A stretch of DNA of 54,096 nucleotides from Paenibacillus sp. (GTDB taxonomy: Bacteria; Bacillota; Bacilli; Paenibacillales; YIM-B00363): contig NZ_JAPSKE010000029.1 of the NCBI RefSeq assembly GCF_031177825.1, positions 1 through 54,096 on the forward strand, given 5' to 3'. Every line of letters begins with the position of its first letter. The first letter of the stretch is position 1. Of this stretch, positions 1 to 9,223 are shown in pieces. The notes below the pieces were generated by a model that saw only the letters and a program-made list of their open reading frames with translations, was not told where the DNA came from and searched no databases. A program made the translations under genes and the position numbers.

Positions 1-2785
1 CTACCACGGCAAGCGGCTGCCGGAGGAGCCGGTGCTGAATACGGAGCAGACGTCGTCGAACGCGGCGAGCTCCGTGACGTTGTCCGGCAAGCCCGACATC
101 GCGGGCGGCCTCGAGGTGACGTACGCGATCGTCGCGGATCCTTCGTCCATTCCGAATCGATGGGCGTACGCGGAGTCGTCGGCGTTCGGTCTCGGCATTA
201 TGGGACGCGACCGAGGCGTATTGCCTTCGTTGTTCGCGCCGCTGATCGGCATGCCGGGCTCGCAGATGGAGCCGGGCGATGCGTATACGTTCACGTACCG
301 TCCGGTGACGCGGCTCGCGGGCTGGTACGACACGTACCGGCATGTGACGCAATCCATCATGGGCCTTACGGATTATCGCAAAAACATCGAGTCGTCCTTG
401 ACGGATACGATCTTCAACGTGCAGGACTTGATGCTGAACGATAACTTCGGCGGCTGGGACGTCGAAATGAAAGCTCACTATAACATGGAAGGGCAGAACG
501 TCGGCACGACCGCCAGTCCGCTCGCCGCGATGCAGGCGTACCTGCTGTCGGAAGACGACGAGCTGTACGAACGCCGGGTCGTCCCGACGCTCGCGTCGAT
601 GTTGACGCGGAAAAATCAGCATTTCTCTTCGAAGGGCAACACGACCGCGCATCCTGCGATCACGTTCCCGAACCCGCTGCCGATCGGCTCGCCGACGGCC
701 GGCTACGGCACGAGCGTGTTCGGCGGATTGTTCGACATGACGCAGGGGCTGTCCCCGGCGTTCCGGGAGGTCGGCGTCGACAACGGCGTCAAGCAGACCG
801 CGGGCAACGCGCCTTCCTGGTCCGATCATGTCTGGATGTATCGGTATACGGGCGATCCGACGTACTTGGAGCAGGCGAAGGCGGCGGCCGATCAATACCT
901 GGAGTCAGTCGTGTACGCGGCGCCGAGTGCGCTGCCCGACTTCGGCAGCTTCATCTACATCAGCTATTATCCGAACCTGAACGCGCTGCTTGACTTGTAC
1001 GAAATCAGCGGCGAACAGCGGTATTTGGACGGAGCGGCGGCGGCGGCCCGCATGCTGATGACGACGCTGCGCACGTTCCCCGTACCGGAAGGGGAGACGA
1101 CCATCAGCGCGGACGCGATCCGGGAGAGAGGCTTCCTGGACGGCGCGCACTTCTGGTGGAAGGGCGAGTACTCGGACCGCCTAGGTCATCCGGAGCGATT
1201 GGCGGACTTGCAGGACATGACGGTCCCGGCGTGGATGCCTTCGCCCGTCGGCCTCGGCGTCGAGCAAGCGAGCACGTTCATGGGCACCGATTCCGGCTTC
1301 ATCACGATGTCGAACTGGGCGCCCGACCTGATGCGCCTCGCGAAGCTGACCGGCGACGAGACGTTCGAGACGTACGCCCGCAACGCGGTGCTCGGCCGCG
1401 GCGCGAACTATCCGGGGTATTATCAAAACCAATACATGATGCATCAGAAGACGGCGGACTTCCCGTACGTGGGACCGGACCTCACGAGCATTTATTATCA
1501 TCATATCCCGGTGTACTACGGGCTGCTGACGGACTACTTGTTCGCGCAGGCTTGGAGCTGGTCCGACGGACGGATCGACTTCCCGTTCCTGCGCCAGCAA
1601 GGGTATGCCTACTTCAATAACCGGAAGTTCGGGGGCGAACCCGGGACGTTCTTCGGCGAGACGGACATGTGGCCGTGGCTGAAGCGCGGATTGGTCGCGA
1701 CGGACAGCATCCAAGTCGATTGGCTGGCGGCCCGGAAGGACGGCAAGCTCGGCCTCGCGCTGATGAACGAGGACGCGGCGCCGATCGCGACGACGGTGAC
1801 GTTCGGCGAGGAGCTGGGCGGCGCGCTGCTCTCGGGCGCGGCGACGCTGTACGACGCGGCCGGCAACGCCACCGCCGCGGCGGTGTCCGGCGGTGCGGTA
1901 ACGGTGACCGTTCCGGCTCGCGGCTTGGTCGCGCTCGTCATGGATCATCCGGACGTGCAGGCGCCGGCTTTCGCGGCGATCGACGATTCGACCGCGCTGT
2001 CCCGCCCGCTCGGCGAGACGGTCGCGCATGCGGCCGGCGGCGCGGACTTCGGCGCAGGCGCGGTGCTGCAGACGAATCCATCGTTCTACCACGCTTATGC
2101 GTACGTAACGGATATGCCGGAGACGACGGCTCGCGCGACACTGCATTACCGCGTCGGCGAAGGCGAATGGCAAGCGGAGGAGAAGTCGGCGTATCCGTAT
2201 GAATTTACGGTGAAGGTGTCGGGCGACGCGCCGTTCGATTTCTACTTCGACGTGCACGGCAAGGACGGAACGGTGCGCACCTCGTCCCAGAAGCGGCTCA
2301 AGCCTTACGCGGCAGGGAACGATATCGCCTCGTTCCAGGCGGGCGCCGGCCAAATCGGGAACGCATTCGTCGCGCAGGAAGTCCGCACGGTCGTGTCGAT
2401 CGTATACGGGACGAATACGAGCGCCTTGGCGCCGACGGTCGTCTTGTCCGAAGGGGCGACGCTGCTATCCCCGACGGGGACGGCCGACTATACCGATCCG
2501 GTCGAATACGTCGTGCGGGCGGAGAACGGCGTCACCGAAACTTGGACCGTATTCGTGGCGCCGATCGACGATGCCTCGGGGCTGCTGCGGCTGCTCGAAT
2601 TTTTGCAGGATCAAGGATGGATCGACAGCCATGGCATCGCCAACTCCTTGGAGAAGCAAGCGCTGCACGAGCAGTACCGCGCGTTCAAGCAGCATGTGTC
2701 GTCTTTGGAACAGGACGGCCGACTGGCGCCGGAGGCTGCGTCGCTCCTTCTTCAGGCGGCGGATTCGTTGATGGCGGGGACGTAA
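1..2785 (+). CDS. Large secreted glycan-active protein with C-terminal FIMAH domain (5' partial)
   Basis: The frame is open to the first base of the window, so the N-terminus and any signal peptide are missing; at least 927 residues remain. The first two thirds are rich in paired helices with repeated aromatic and Gly-Trp motifs (DNFGGWDVEMKAHYN, WSDHVWMYRYTG, GAHFWWKGEY), which suggests an (alpha/alpha) barrel like those of many polysaccharide lyases and hydrolases; I cannot assign a family. Two beta-sandwich regions follow, the second (around nt 2310-2565) resembling a bacterial Ig-like module ending ENGVTETWTVFV. The last 70 residues look like a FIMAH helical domain (LLRLLEFLQDQGWID...SLEQDGRLAPEAASLL), common at the C-termini of Paenibacillus exoproteins. 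A GH97 gene follows 85 bp downstream, so the two may act on one substrate. The FIMAH call is fairly sure, the enzymatic role is inference. Confidence 0.7.
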   Translation, partial: YHGKRLPEEPVLNTEQTSSNAASSVTLSGKPDIAGGLEVTYAIVADPSSIPNRWAYAESSAFGLGIMGRDRGVLPSLFAPLIGMPGSQMEPGDAYTFTYRPVTRLAGWYDTYRHVTQSIMGLTDYRKNIESSLTDTIFNVQDLMLNDNFGGWDVEMKAHYNMEGQNVGTTASPLAAMQAYLLSEDDELYERRVVPTLASMLTRKNQHFSSKGNTTAHPAITFPNPLPIGSPTAGYGTSVFGGLFDMTQGLSPAFREVGVDNGVKQTAGNAPSWSDHVWMYRYTGDPTYLEQAKAAADQYLESVVYAAPSALPDFGSFIYISYYPNLNALLDLYEISGEQRYLDGAAAAARMLMTTLRTFPVPEGETTISADAIRERGFLDGAHFWWKGEYSDRLGHPERLADLQDMTVPAWMPSPVGLGVEQASTFMGTDSGFITMSNWAPDLMRLAKLTGDETFETYARNAVLGRGANYPGYYQNQYMMHQKTADFPYVGPDLTSIYYHHIPVYYGLLTDYLFAQAWSWSDGRIDFPFLRQQGYAYFNNRKFGGEPGTFFGETDMWPWLKRGLVATDSIQVDWLAARKDGKLGLALMNEDAAPIATTVTFGEELGGALLSGAATLYDAAGNATAAAVSGGAVTVTVPARGLVALVMDHPDVQAPAFAAIDDSTALSRPLGETVAHAAGGADFGAGAVLQTNPSFYHAYAYVTDMPETTARATLHYRVGEGEWQAEEKSAYPYEFTVKVSGDAPFDFYFDVHGKDGTVRTSSQKRLKPYAAGNDIASFQAGAGQIGNAFVAQEVRTVVSIVYGTNTSALAPTVVLSEGATLLSPTGTADYTDPVEYVVRAENGVTETWTVFVAPIDDASGLLRLLEFLQDQGWIDSHGIANSLEKQALHEQYRAFKQHVSSLEQDGRLAPEAASLLLQAADSLMAGT

Positions 2786-2794
2786 GTCGTTCAG

Positions 2795-2824
2795 GAAGCC
2801 GGCCGGCGCAAGCCGGTCGGTTTC
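2795..2824 (+). terminator. GC-rich hairpin with GCAA tetraloop after the FIMAH gene
   Basis: A 13-bp stem (GAAGCCGGCCGGC paired with GCCGGTCGGTTTC, two G-U pairs) closes a GCAA tetraloop ten bases after the stop codon. No clear U-run follows, so it may be an mRNA 3' stabiliser or a weak terminator that lets transcription continue into the GH97 gene. Confidence 0.45.
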
Positions 2825-2870
2825 GTTCGGGGGAGAACGGCAGGAGAGGACACCGGAAGGAGAAGGAACT

Positions 2871-4709
2871 ATGATCGACGGCAGCGGGTTCATCATGCGA
2901 AGCCCGAGCGGCGTCTTGACGGCAACGTTGCGTCTGACGCGCGAGAACAGACTTCGATTCCAAGTGCGGCGCGACGGCGCGAACGTCGTGGAAGAAGGCG
3001 ACATCGGCATGACGGCGGACGGCGTCGATCTGGGCGACGGCATCGCCGTAGAAGACATTCGTCAAGAGACGATCTATGAAACTTACAAGGTGCTCGGCGG
3101 GCATTCGGACGCCCTGAATCGCTGCCATGCGTATCGCTTCTCGCTCCGGCACGCCGTGAGCGGGGAAGCGTACGAGCTGCAGGCGAGGGCGTACGACGAC
3201 GGCTTCGCGTTTCGGTACTCGCTTTCTTCGCGGGTAGGAACGACGACGATCCGCGGGGAAGCCTCAAGCTGGACGCTTCCGGCCGGCAGCCGCGTCTGGC
3301 TGTTCGAACGGAACAACGGCTGGAAGCTGAAGAGCTATGCGGGCGAATGGATTTCCGCCGACGCGGAGGAGCTGCATACGGTGTCCGGCCAAGGTCCCGT
3401 GCAGGGCACCCCGCTCGTCGTGGAGCTTCCCGAGGGGCGCGGCTACGCGGCGATCGCGGAGGCCGCGCTGTACGACTACAGCGGCATGCGGCTCGAAGCG
3501 ATCGGACGCCGCGCCGTTCGCGCGAATTTCACCGAAGGGGACGCCGGCTTCGTCGTGGAGGGCGCCGTCCTGACGCCTTGGCGCGTGTTGATGGCCGTAC
3601 CGGACTTGGACGGTCTCGTGAACAGCGATTTGATTACGAATTTGAATCCGACTCCGTCCGCGACGCTGTTCCCGGATACGAGCTACATCCGGCCGGGACG
3701 CTCCGCGTGGCGTTGGTGGAGCCTCGGCACCGGGACGCCGGAGCAGGAGCGGGAGACGGTCGACCAGGCGTCGTCGCTCGGCTTCGAGTATACGACGGTC
3801 GACGAGGGCTGGGAGGCGTGGCCCGAGCCGTGGGCGGACCTGCGCCGCTTGACCGAGTACGCGAAGGGAAACCATGTCGGCGTCTTCATATGGAAACGGT
3901 CGAAGGAGATCGACGATCCGCGGGAAGGATGGCGGACGATGCGCGAGTTTTTCGACAAGGCGAAGGACGCCGGCGTCGTCGGCCTCAAGATCGACTTCAT
4001 CGATAACGAGTCGAAGGCCGCGATCGATTTCGAAATCGCGGCGCTGCGGCTGGCGGCGGAACGGCGGCTGATGATCAACTTCCACGGCATCTCGAAGCCG
4101 ACCGGCGAATCGCGGACGTACCCGAACGAAATTTCGCGGGAGGGCATTCGGGGGCTCGAGCTCAACAAGATGAAGGAAGGGCCGATTCCGGCCTGGCACA
4201 ACGCCGCGCTGCCCTTCACCCGTTTCGTTGCGGGGCATGGGGACTACACGCCAGTCGGCTTCTCGAATCCGGGGGAGACGACGTATGCGCATCAGCTGGC
4301 GACGATGATCGCCTTCACGTCCCCCTTGCAGGTCGTCGCCGAAAACCCGGCCTTCCTGCTCGAGGAGGCGGCGGCGCAGCCGGCATTGGACGTACTGAAG
4401 TCGATCCCGGCCGTATGGGACGAGACGCGGGCGCTTCCGCCGAGCGCGATCGGCGAGCTGGCCGCGCTCGCCCGTAGGTCCGGGGAGGCGTGGTTCCTGG
4501 GCGTCCTGAACGGGAAGGCGGAGCGCGCGACGCTTCGGCTGCCGCTGTCTTTCCTGGACGACGGAGCGGCGTACGACGCGGTGGAAATCGTCGACCGCGG
4601 ACCCGCTTGCATGGCACGCAAGGAAGGCATGCGCGTCGTTTCGCAGGACGCTCCGGACATCGTCTTGGAACCGAATGGGGGATATGTCGCCGTATTCCGG
4701 AAGGCGTGA
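2871..4709 (+). CDS. Glycoside hydrolase family 97 (alpha-galactosidase/alpha-glucosidase type)
   Basis: The 612-residue protein has the GH97 layout: an N-terminal beta-sandwich (about 1-240), a (beta/alpha)8 catalytic barrel from YIRPGRSAWRWWSLG (about 265-530), and a C-terminal beta-domain. TTVDEGWEAW and GVVGLKIDFIDNE are typical barrel strands. In retaining GH97 enzymes the nucleophile is an Asp on the strand equivalent to KIDFID, while inverting SusB-type enzymes use Glu bases; the Asp here favours a retaining, alpha-galactosidase-like member (inference). No signal peptide is visible, so it probably acts in the cytoplasm on imported sugar. The ATG is supported by GAAGGAGAAGG just upstream. 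It lies ahead of two FAD-oxidoreductase genes, probably one transcript. Confidence 0.88.
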   Translation: MIDGSGFIMRSPSGVLTATLRLTRENRLRFQVRRDGANVVEEGDIGMTADGVDLGDGIAVEDIRQETIYETYKVLGGHSDALNRCHAYRFSLRHAVSGEAYELQARAYDDGFAFRYSLSSRVGTTTIRGEASSWTLPAGSRVWLFERNNGWKLKSYAGEWISADAEELHTVSGQGPVQGTPLVVELPEGRGYAAIAEAALYDYSGMRLEAIGRRAVRANFTEGDAGFVVEGAVLTPWRVLMAVPDLDGLVNSDLITNLNPTPSATLFPDTSYIRPGRSAWRWWSLGTGTPEQERETVDQASSLGFEYTTVDEGWEAWPEPWADLRRLTEYAKGNHVGVFIWKRSKEIDDPREGWRTMREFFDKAKDAGVVGLKIDFIDNESKAAIDFEIAALRLAAERRLMINFHGISKPTGESRTYPNEISREGIRGLELNKMKEGPIPAWHNAALPFTRFVAGHGDYTPVGFSNPGETTYAHQLATMIAFTSPLQVVAENPAFLLEEAAAQPALDVLKSIPAVWDETRALPPSAIGELAALARRSGEAWFLGVLNGKAERATLRLPLSFLDDGAAYDAVEIVDRGPACMARKEGMRVVSQDAPDIVLEPNGGYVAVFRKA

Positions 4710-4752
4710 CTTCACGCGATAAAGGATGGAGAGCAAAAGGAGGTTCATACCC

Positions 4753-5598
4753 ATGAAGCAGACCGAGTATGCGTTACTCGTCGCCGGCGCGACCTTCGCC
4801 GGCATCGGGGCGGCGGCGGCCGCGTCGGAAGCGAATCGGAGCGTCGTCGTCGTGGAGCGCACGGCTTTGGTCGGAAGCGAATTTATCGACGCCATGAACC
4901 CGGGACGGGGGACGGGGACGCCGGAGACGGATTTCGGTCGATCGTTCCGGGACGAAGCGGCGAATCGCAACGTCATGACCGAAGCGGGACTCCTGCACCT
5001 TCCGGCGCTGCATCCCGTCTTATGTCTTCGGATAAAGCAATATGGGGTGAATGTCCGTTTTCTTACGGAAATCGTTGAAGTCGCGAGGTGCGGCGGGCGT
5101 TACGTCGTGACGCTGTCGGACGCCGCGGGCCTGCATCGGGTGACGACGGACGAAATGTTGGATACGTCCACGCGGCGGCTTACCGAACCGGGCAACCTGT
5201 TCGTTCCGGTACATAAGCGATTGAACGCTTATTTGCATCATCCCGACATCGGCGCCGCCCCGCTGCCCGAACCGATCGACGGCGCGATGTCGATCGCTCG
5301 GGGAAGATTTCCTTCCGAGGTCATCTTGCGGGTATGCGTTCCGCCGAAGCTGGATTGGCTGCAAGCGAAGCAGTGGCTGTATCGGTATTGGGAAGCGAGA
5401 CCGGAGGCTTGGGCGCCGTGGACGATCGCGGCGGTCGCCGGCGGCTTCGAATCGATCGTCCGCCGCGGGCCGCGGCGGCTGAAGGAAGGGTGGACCTGGC
5501 TGCCTTCCGAAGCGTACGATCACCCGATCGAAGCGATCGACGCCGGGTACGGCCATATGGTTTATGCGGGAGGGGTTCGCGATGAAACAGCGCTATGA
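4753..5598 (+). CDS. Short FAD-dependent oxidoreductase-like protein
   Basis: The 281-residue protein starts with a Rossmann-like beta-alpha-beta (YALLVAGATFAGIGAAAAASE) and an ERTALVGSEF segment that matches the dinucleotide-binding end of FAD-dependent oxidoreductases, though the first Gly of GxGxxG is altered. It is roughly half the length of its downstream neighbour and lacks most of the FAD_oxidored interior, so it may be a subunit, a divergent family or a degenerate paralogue. ATG 4753 was chosen over 4726 because an AAAAGGAGGT ribosome binding site lies 8 bases upstream. Its stop lies 17 bases inside the next gene, implying translational coupling. The function is unknown. Confidence 0.65.
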   Translation: MKQTEYALLVAGATFAGIGAAAAASEANRSVVVVERTALVGSEFIDAMNPGRGTGTPETDFGRSFRDEAANRNVMTEAGLLHLPALHPVLCLRIKQYGVNVRFLTEIVEVARCGGRYVVTLSDAAGLHRVTTDEMLDTSTRRLTEPGNLFVPVHKRLNAYLHHPDIGAAPLPEPIDGAMSIARGRFPSEVILRVCVPPKLDWLQAKQWLYRYWEARPEAWAPWTIAAVAGGFESIVRRGPRRLKEGWTWLPSEAYDHPIEAIDAGYGHMVYAGGVRDETAL

Positions 5599-7390
5599 CG
5601 TCGTCGTCGTCGGGCTCGGCACGGCGGGCTCGATCGCGGCGATCGCCGCCGCCCGCCGAGGCCTTCGCGTGCTGGGCGTCGACCGGCACACGTGCATGGG
5701 GGGCGTCGGAACGGCCGGCGGCGTCGTCGGGTACTATCTCGGGACGCGCGGGGGGCTGTACGAAGAGATCGATCGCCGCGTCCCCGCGACGGAACGGCAG
5801 GTGTTCACGCCATCCTTCGGCGTGAACGCCGAGGGGAAGCAGTACGTGCTGGAGAGGGAGGCGGTCGAAGCCGGCGCGACGATCCGGTACGATACGACCG
5901 TAACCGCCGTGCGCCGGGAAGGAACCGCCGTTCGCGGCGTCGAGTGCTTCTCGCCGGACACCGGGCGGTACGAGGTCGCTTGTTCCGTCGTCATCGACGG
6001 CACGGGCAATGCGGACGTCTGCCGGCTGGCCGGCTGCGAGCTGCGCGGCGGCCGGGCGTTCGACGGTCAGGCGCAGCCGTTTTCCAACGTATGGTTCCGC
6101 ATGAAGGACAATCGGGTCCAAGCCGCATACACCGATTCCGGTTACGTGTTCCCCGAGGATCCCGAAAGCTTGTCCCGGGCGATCGTCGATTCCGCGCTGC
6201 TGTCTACGCATCTGAAGGATCGGTTCGAGGAGGAGCCGCGGCTGATCCGCGTCGCTCCGCAGCTCGGCGTCCGGGAGAGCCGCTTCATCGCGGGCGAGGA
6301 GGACGTAACGCTGGACGATTTCCTGCATGACCGTTACACTCGACAGCCTGTGTTCATGGCCTATTCGAACCTGGATAACCACAGCAAGGACCTTGCCTTC
6401 GAGAGCGAGCTGCAGCGGGATTGGACGGTCGCCGCCAGTCTATGGGGGCTGCGGTTTTCGGTGCCGATTCCGCTCGGCGCGCTAATCCCGAGAGGGTACG
6501 ACGGACTGATCGTCGCCGGGCGGTGCCTCGCCGTCGATCACGATCTGGCCGCCTGCGTCCGGATGAAGCGGGATATGCAGAAGTGCGGGGAGGCCGCCGC
6601 CTGCGCCGCGTTCCTGTCGATCGAGAAGGGCGTGCCGGTGCGGGACGTGCCGTATCCCGAGCTGGCGAAGCTGCTCCGGGAGACGGACTGCTTGCCGGAA
6701 CGCCACGAAGTATACTTCGAGCAGCGGCTTGCGGAGGGCGATACGTCGAATCCGCTCATCCGTTGGATCGAGGACCCGGGCGAATTGAAGGCAGGTCTCT
6801 CCGGCGTCAAGCCCGGCGTGGCGATCTGGTCGGCGAGGCGGCTAGGAGACGCCGTCCGTCCGCGGCTGCTGGAGTGGATGCGCGACGAGGCGTCCGAGCA
6901 TCTGCAGAAGCACAGCGCGATCGCGCTGGCGCTCTTGCGAGATCCGGCCGCGGCGCCGGTCCTGCGGGACATCGTGCGGGAGCGCGACCCGTTCTTCCCG
7001 TCGACGAGCGTGAAGTATAATCAATCCCGCGGATACGCCGCCGTGTACTTGCTGGGCAAGCTGGCCGACAAAGACGCGATCCCCGAACTGCGCGGCATCC
7101 TCGAGCAGCGGGAAGCGTTCGCGTGGAGCGAGCGAGACAAGGAGTTTCTGTCCGACGCCGAGGAAGTAAGATTCCAATACGTGTCCTATGCGCTGACGTC
7201 GTTGTCCCGCATCGGGGATCGGCACGCGGAGACGCGGCAGGACATTGCGGACGTGTTCCATCAAGCGAAGCCGAAGCTCGACGACTCGTTGTCGATCACC
7301 TTCAAGGGCAGCGCCGTCCTTCGCAACCCGATGGACGACAAGCTTCGCCGGCTGATCGACGAGACGCTCGAACGATGGGATAGGGCATAA
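5582..7390 (+). CDS. FAD-dependent oxidoreductase with C-terminal HEAT-like repeats
   Basis: This 602-residue protein begins YDVVVVGLGTAGSIAAIAAARRG, a canonical GxGxxG FAD fold, followed by CMGGVGTAGGVVGYY typical of the FAD_oxidored (PF12831-like) family. The VIDGTGNADVCRLAG and GLIVAGRCLAVDHDLAACVRMKRDM segments are the conserved second and third FAD contacts. Residues from about 430 form helical pairs of HEAT or PBS-lyase type (AIALALLRDPAAAPVLRDIV; YAAVYLLGKLADKDAIPELRGIL). The ATG has GGGAGGGG upstream and lies inside the preceding gene. Family members often sit with glycosidases, and placement after GH97 suggests oxidation of a released sugar or aglycone (inference; substrate unknown). 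Confidence 0.85.
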   Translation: MKQRYDVVVVGLGTAGSIAAIAAARRGLRVLGVDRHTCMGGVGTAGGVVGYYLGTRGGLYEEIDRRVPATERQVFTPSFGVNAEGKQYVLEREAVEAGATIRYDTTVTAVRREGTAVRGVECFSPDTGRYEVACSVVIDGTGNADVCRLAGCELRGGRAFDGQAQPFSNVWFRMKDNRVQAAYTDSGYVFPEDPESLSRAIVDSALLSTHLKDRFEEEPRLIRVAPQLGVRESRFIAGEEDVTLDDFLHDRYTRQPVFMAYSNLDNHSKDLAFESELQRDWTVAASLWGLRFSVPIPLGALIPRGYDGLIVAGRCLAVDHDLAACVRMKRDMQKCGEAAACAAFLSIEKGVPVRDVPYPELAKLLRETDCLPERHEVYFEQRLAEGDTSNPLIRWIEDPGELKAGLSGVKPGVAIWSARRLGDAVRPRLLEWMRDEASEHLQKHSAIALALLRDPAAAPVLRDIVRERDPFFPSTSVKYNQSRGYAAVYLLGKLADKDAIPELRGILEQREAFAWSERDKEFLSDAEEVRFQYVSYALTSLSRIGDRHAETRQDIADVFHQAKPKLDDSLSITFKGSAVLRNPMDDKLRRLIDETLERWDRA

Positions 7391-7392
7391 CG

Positions 7393-7440
7393 GAAAAGGC
7401 TGCCCTCAGTCATGGTTGACTTGCGGGACAGCCTCTTTTC
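7393..7440. terminator. Bidirectional intrinsic terminator between convergent genes
   Basis: AAAAGGCTGCCC and GGGACAGCCTCTTTT pair with single bulges and carry A/T tracts on both outer sides, so the hairpin can terminate the FAD oxidoreductase on the plus strand and the MFS exporter on the minus strand. Confidence 0.8.
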
Positions 7441-7446
7441 ATGCTC

Positions 7447-8940
7447 CTATTCCGCTTCGGCTACAAGGTTCGGCTTCCCGTCTTCGCCCGGATCTTCCGC
7501 CGGCTTGGCCCGCTTGATGAAGAATGCCATGACGAGCGCGATCGCGGAGATGACGGTGGCGACGAAGAACGCATCGTTGATGCCGCCGAGCATCGCCTGC
7601 ATGCCGATCGCGAGCTTCGTCTCTTCCGTCGGCGCCTCCGCCAGACGGCTAATGGCGTCCGCGGCGTACGTTTCCTGACGGGTGGACATGATCGTTACGA
7701 GGAACGCCGTGCCGATCGCGCCGGATACCTGCTGCAGCGTGTTGTTCATGGCGGTGCCGTGAGGGTAATATCTCGCCGGCAGCTGATTCAAGCCGTTCGT
7801 GGAGACGGGCATCATCACCATCGACATGCCGAACATGCGGATGGTATGAATGATCGTCAGCTCGGTATACGTCGTCTCCATCGTCAGATCGCTTAACAGA
7901 TAGGTCGTCGCCGTCATGATGATCAAGCCGATGATCGACAACGCCCGCCCGCCGAATCGGTCGAACAGCCTTCCGGTGACCGGAGACATGAGCGCCATGA
8001 GGAGCGCGCCCGGCAGCATCATCAGGCCGGCGTCGATCGGCGAGATGCCGCGGATGCTCTGCACGTAGAGCGGCAGCAGCAGCATTCCGGAAAACATGGC
8101 CATCGTCAATACCATCGAGATGGCCGCGGCCAAGGAATAAGCGGGATACCGGAAGATGCCGAAATTCAACATCGGCCGCTCCAACTTCGACTGACGCAGG
8201 ATGAACCAGGTCAGCGCGGTTACCCCGGCGACGATCGTCAGGTAGACAGTCGGATGCTCCCAGCCCTTCGAGCCGGCGGAGCTGAAGCCGTACAGCAGGC
8301 CGCCGAAGCCGACGCTCGACAAGACGAGCGAGAAGAAATCGAGGCGGACGTTCGACCGCTCCTTCTTCCCCTTCAGGAGGAAGAAACCGAGCAGCAGCAC
8401 GACCGCCGCGATCGGCGTGACGAAATGGAACAGCATTCTCCAATCGTAGTGTTCGACGATCCAGCCCGACAACGTCGGGCCGATCGCCGGCGCGCCCATC
8501 AAGACGAGTCCGAAGACACCCATCGCCGCGCCGCGCTTCTCCACGGGGAAGCTGACCAGCATGACGTTCATCAACACCGGCATCATGATCGCAGAACCGG
8601 AAGCCTGCACCATCCGTCCGGTCAGCAGCAGCGGGAACGCGTGCGCGTAGCCGGCCAACACCGTGCCTAGCAAAAATAAACCCATAGCCCCCAAAAACAA
8701 GTGGCGGACCGAATATTTCTGAATCAGGAACGCCGTCGTCGGGATCAAAATCCCGTTGACCAGCATGAAGCCGGTGGAGAGCCACTGTACCGTCGACGGG
8801 TCGATCGCCAGGTCGTTCATGATCGAGGGCAGGGCGATATTCAATAACGTATTGTTAAGAAAAGTAATGAATGCGCCGATCATCAATACGGCGAGCAAGC
8901 CATACGGCGGACGGGCGGGCGTCGATGCGGTCGATTCCAT
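7447..8940 (-). CDS. DHA2-family MFS multidrug exporter (EmrB/QacA type)
   Basis: The 497-residue protein has about 14 hydrophobic segments and the opening typical of DHA2 drug:H+ antiporters (ALPSIMNDLAIDPSTVQWLSTGFMLVNGILIPTTAFLIQKY). MNVMLVSFPVEKRGAAMGVFGLVLMGAPAIGPTLSGWIV contains the family motif C (GxxxGPxxGG-like). It most likely exports lipophilic drugs or toxic metabolites. The ATG is preceded by GAAGGAGAC. It is monocistronic, convergent with the FAD gene and divergent from an orphan response regulator, with a 24-bp palindrome in the shared 283-bp gap. Confidence 0.9.
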   Translation of the reverse strand: MESTASTPARPPYGLLAVLMIGAFITFLNNTLLNIALPSIMNDLAIDPSTVQWLSTGFMLVNGILIPTTAFLIQKYSVRHLFLGAMGLFLLGTVLAGYAHAFPLLLTGRMVQASGSAIMMPVLMNVMLVSFPVEKRGAAMGVFGLVLMGAPAIGPTLSGWIVEHYDWRMLFHFVTPIAAVVLLLGFFLLKGKKERSNVRLDFFSLVLSSVGFGGLLYGFSSAGSKGWEHPTVYLTIVAGVTALTWFILRQSKLERPMLNFGIFRYPAYSLAAAISMVLTMAMFSGMLLLPLYVQSIRGISPIDAGLMMLPGALLMALMSPVTGRLFDRFGGRALSIIGLIIMTATTYLLSDLTMETTYTELTIIHTIRMFGMSMVMMPVSTNGLNQLPARYYPHGTAMNNTLQQVSGAIGTAFLVTIMSTRQETYAADAISRLAEAPTEETKLAIGMQAMLGGINDAFFVATVISAIALVMAFFIKRAKPAEDPGEDGKPNLVAEAE

Positions 8941-9078
8941 AATCGTCTCCTTCGGTTGTTCAGGATTTCCTAATTTTTGCAGGTGACAAGATCATATACC
9001 ACCGTTCCCCGAATCGCAAGGAACCATTGGCCACCGGTCAACAATCGCGGTGGAGGACGCGTCGCCCGCGCCGCGTCA

Positions 9079-9102
9079 TATGACTTGCGACCGCGAGTCA
9101 TA
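9079..9102. promoter_or_regulatory. 24-bp palindrome, candidate operator
   Basis: TATGACTTGCG and CGCGAGTCATA form an inverted repeat with 10 of 11 pairs matching and a 2-bp centre. It lies 139 bp upstream of the exporter start and 122 bp upstream of the response regulator. The size and symmetry suit a dimeric repressor of the TetR or MarR kind. No convincing -10/-35 pair was found beside it. Confidence 0.45.
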
Positions 9103-9179
9103 ACTATTGTCACATTCTCGAGAAGTCGGCAGGATTCCGGTTCGTCCCTTGCGAAATACAACTCCTATATCGGTAAGCG

Positions 9180-9206
9180 AAGGTCGTGCCTAGGCGCGGC
9201 CTTTTC
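9180..9206 (+). promoter_or_regulatory. Terminator-like hairpin just upstream of the response-regulator RBS
   Basis: AAGGTCGTGCC and GGCGCGGCCTT are complementary (two G-U pairs) and are followed by TTCTATT, six bases before the AGGAGGAG ribosome binding site of the gene at 9224. It could be the terminator of a short leader or an attenuator of the regulator gene. Confidence 0.4.
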
Positions 9207-9223
9207 TATTAGGAGGAGATGGT

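Noticed and set aside
3264..4976. 570-codon minus-strand frame across the GH97 gene
   Set aside because: Shadow frame; no motif, and it crosses the start of the next gene.
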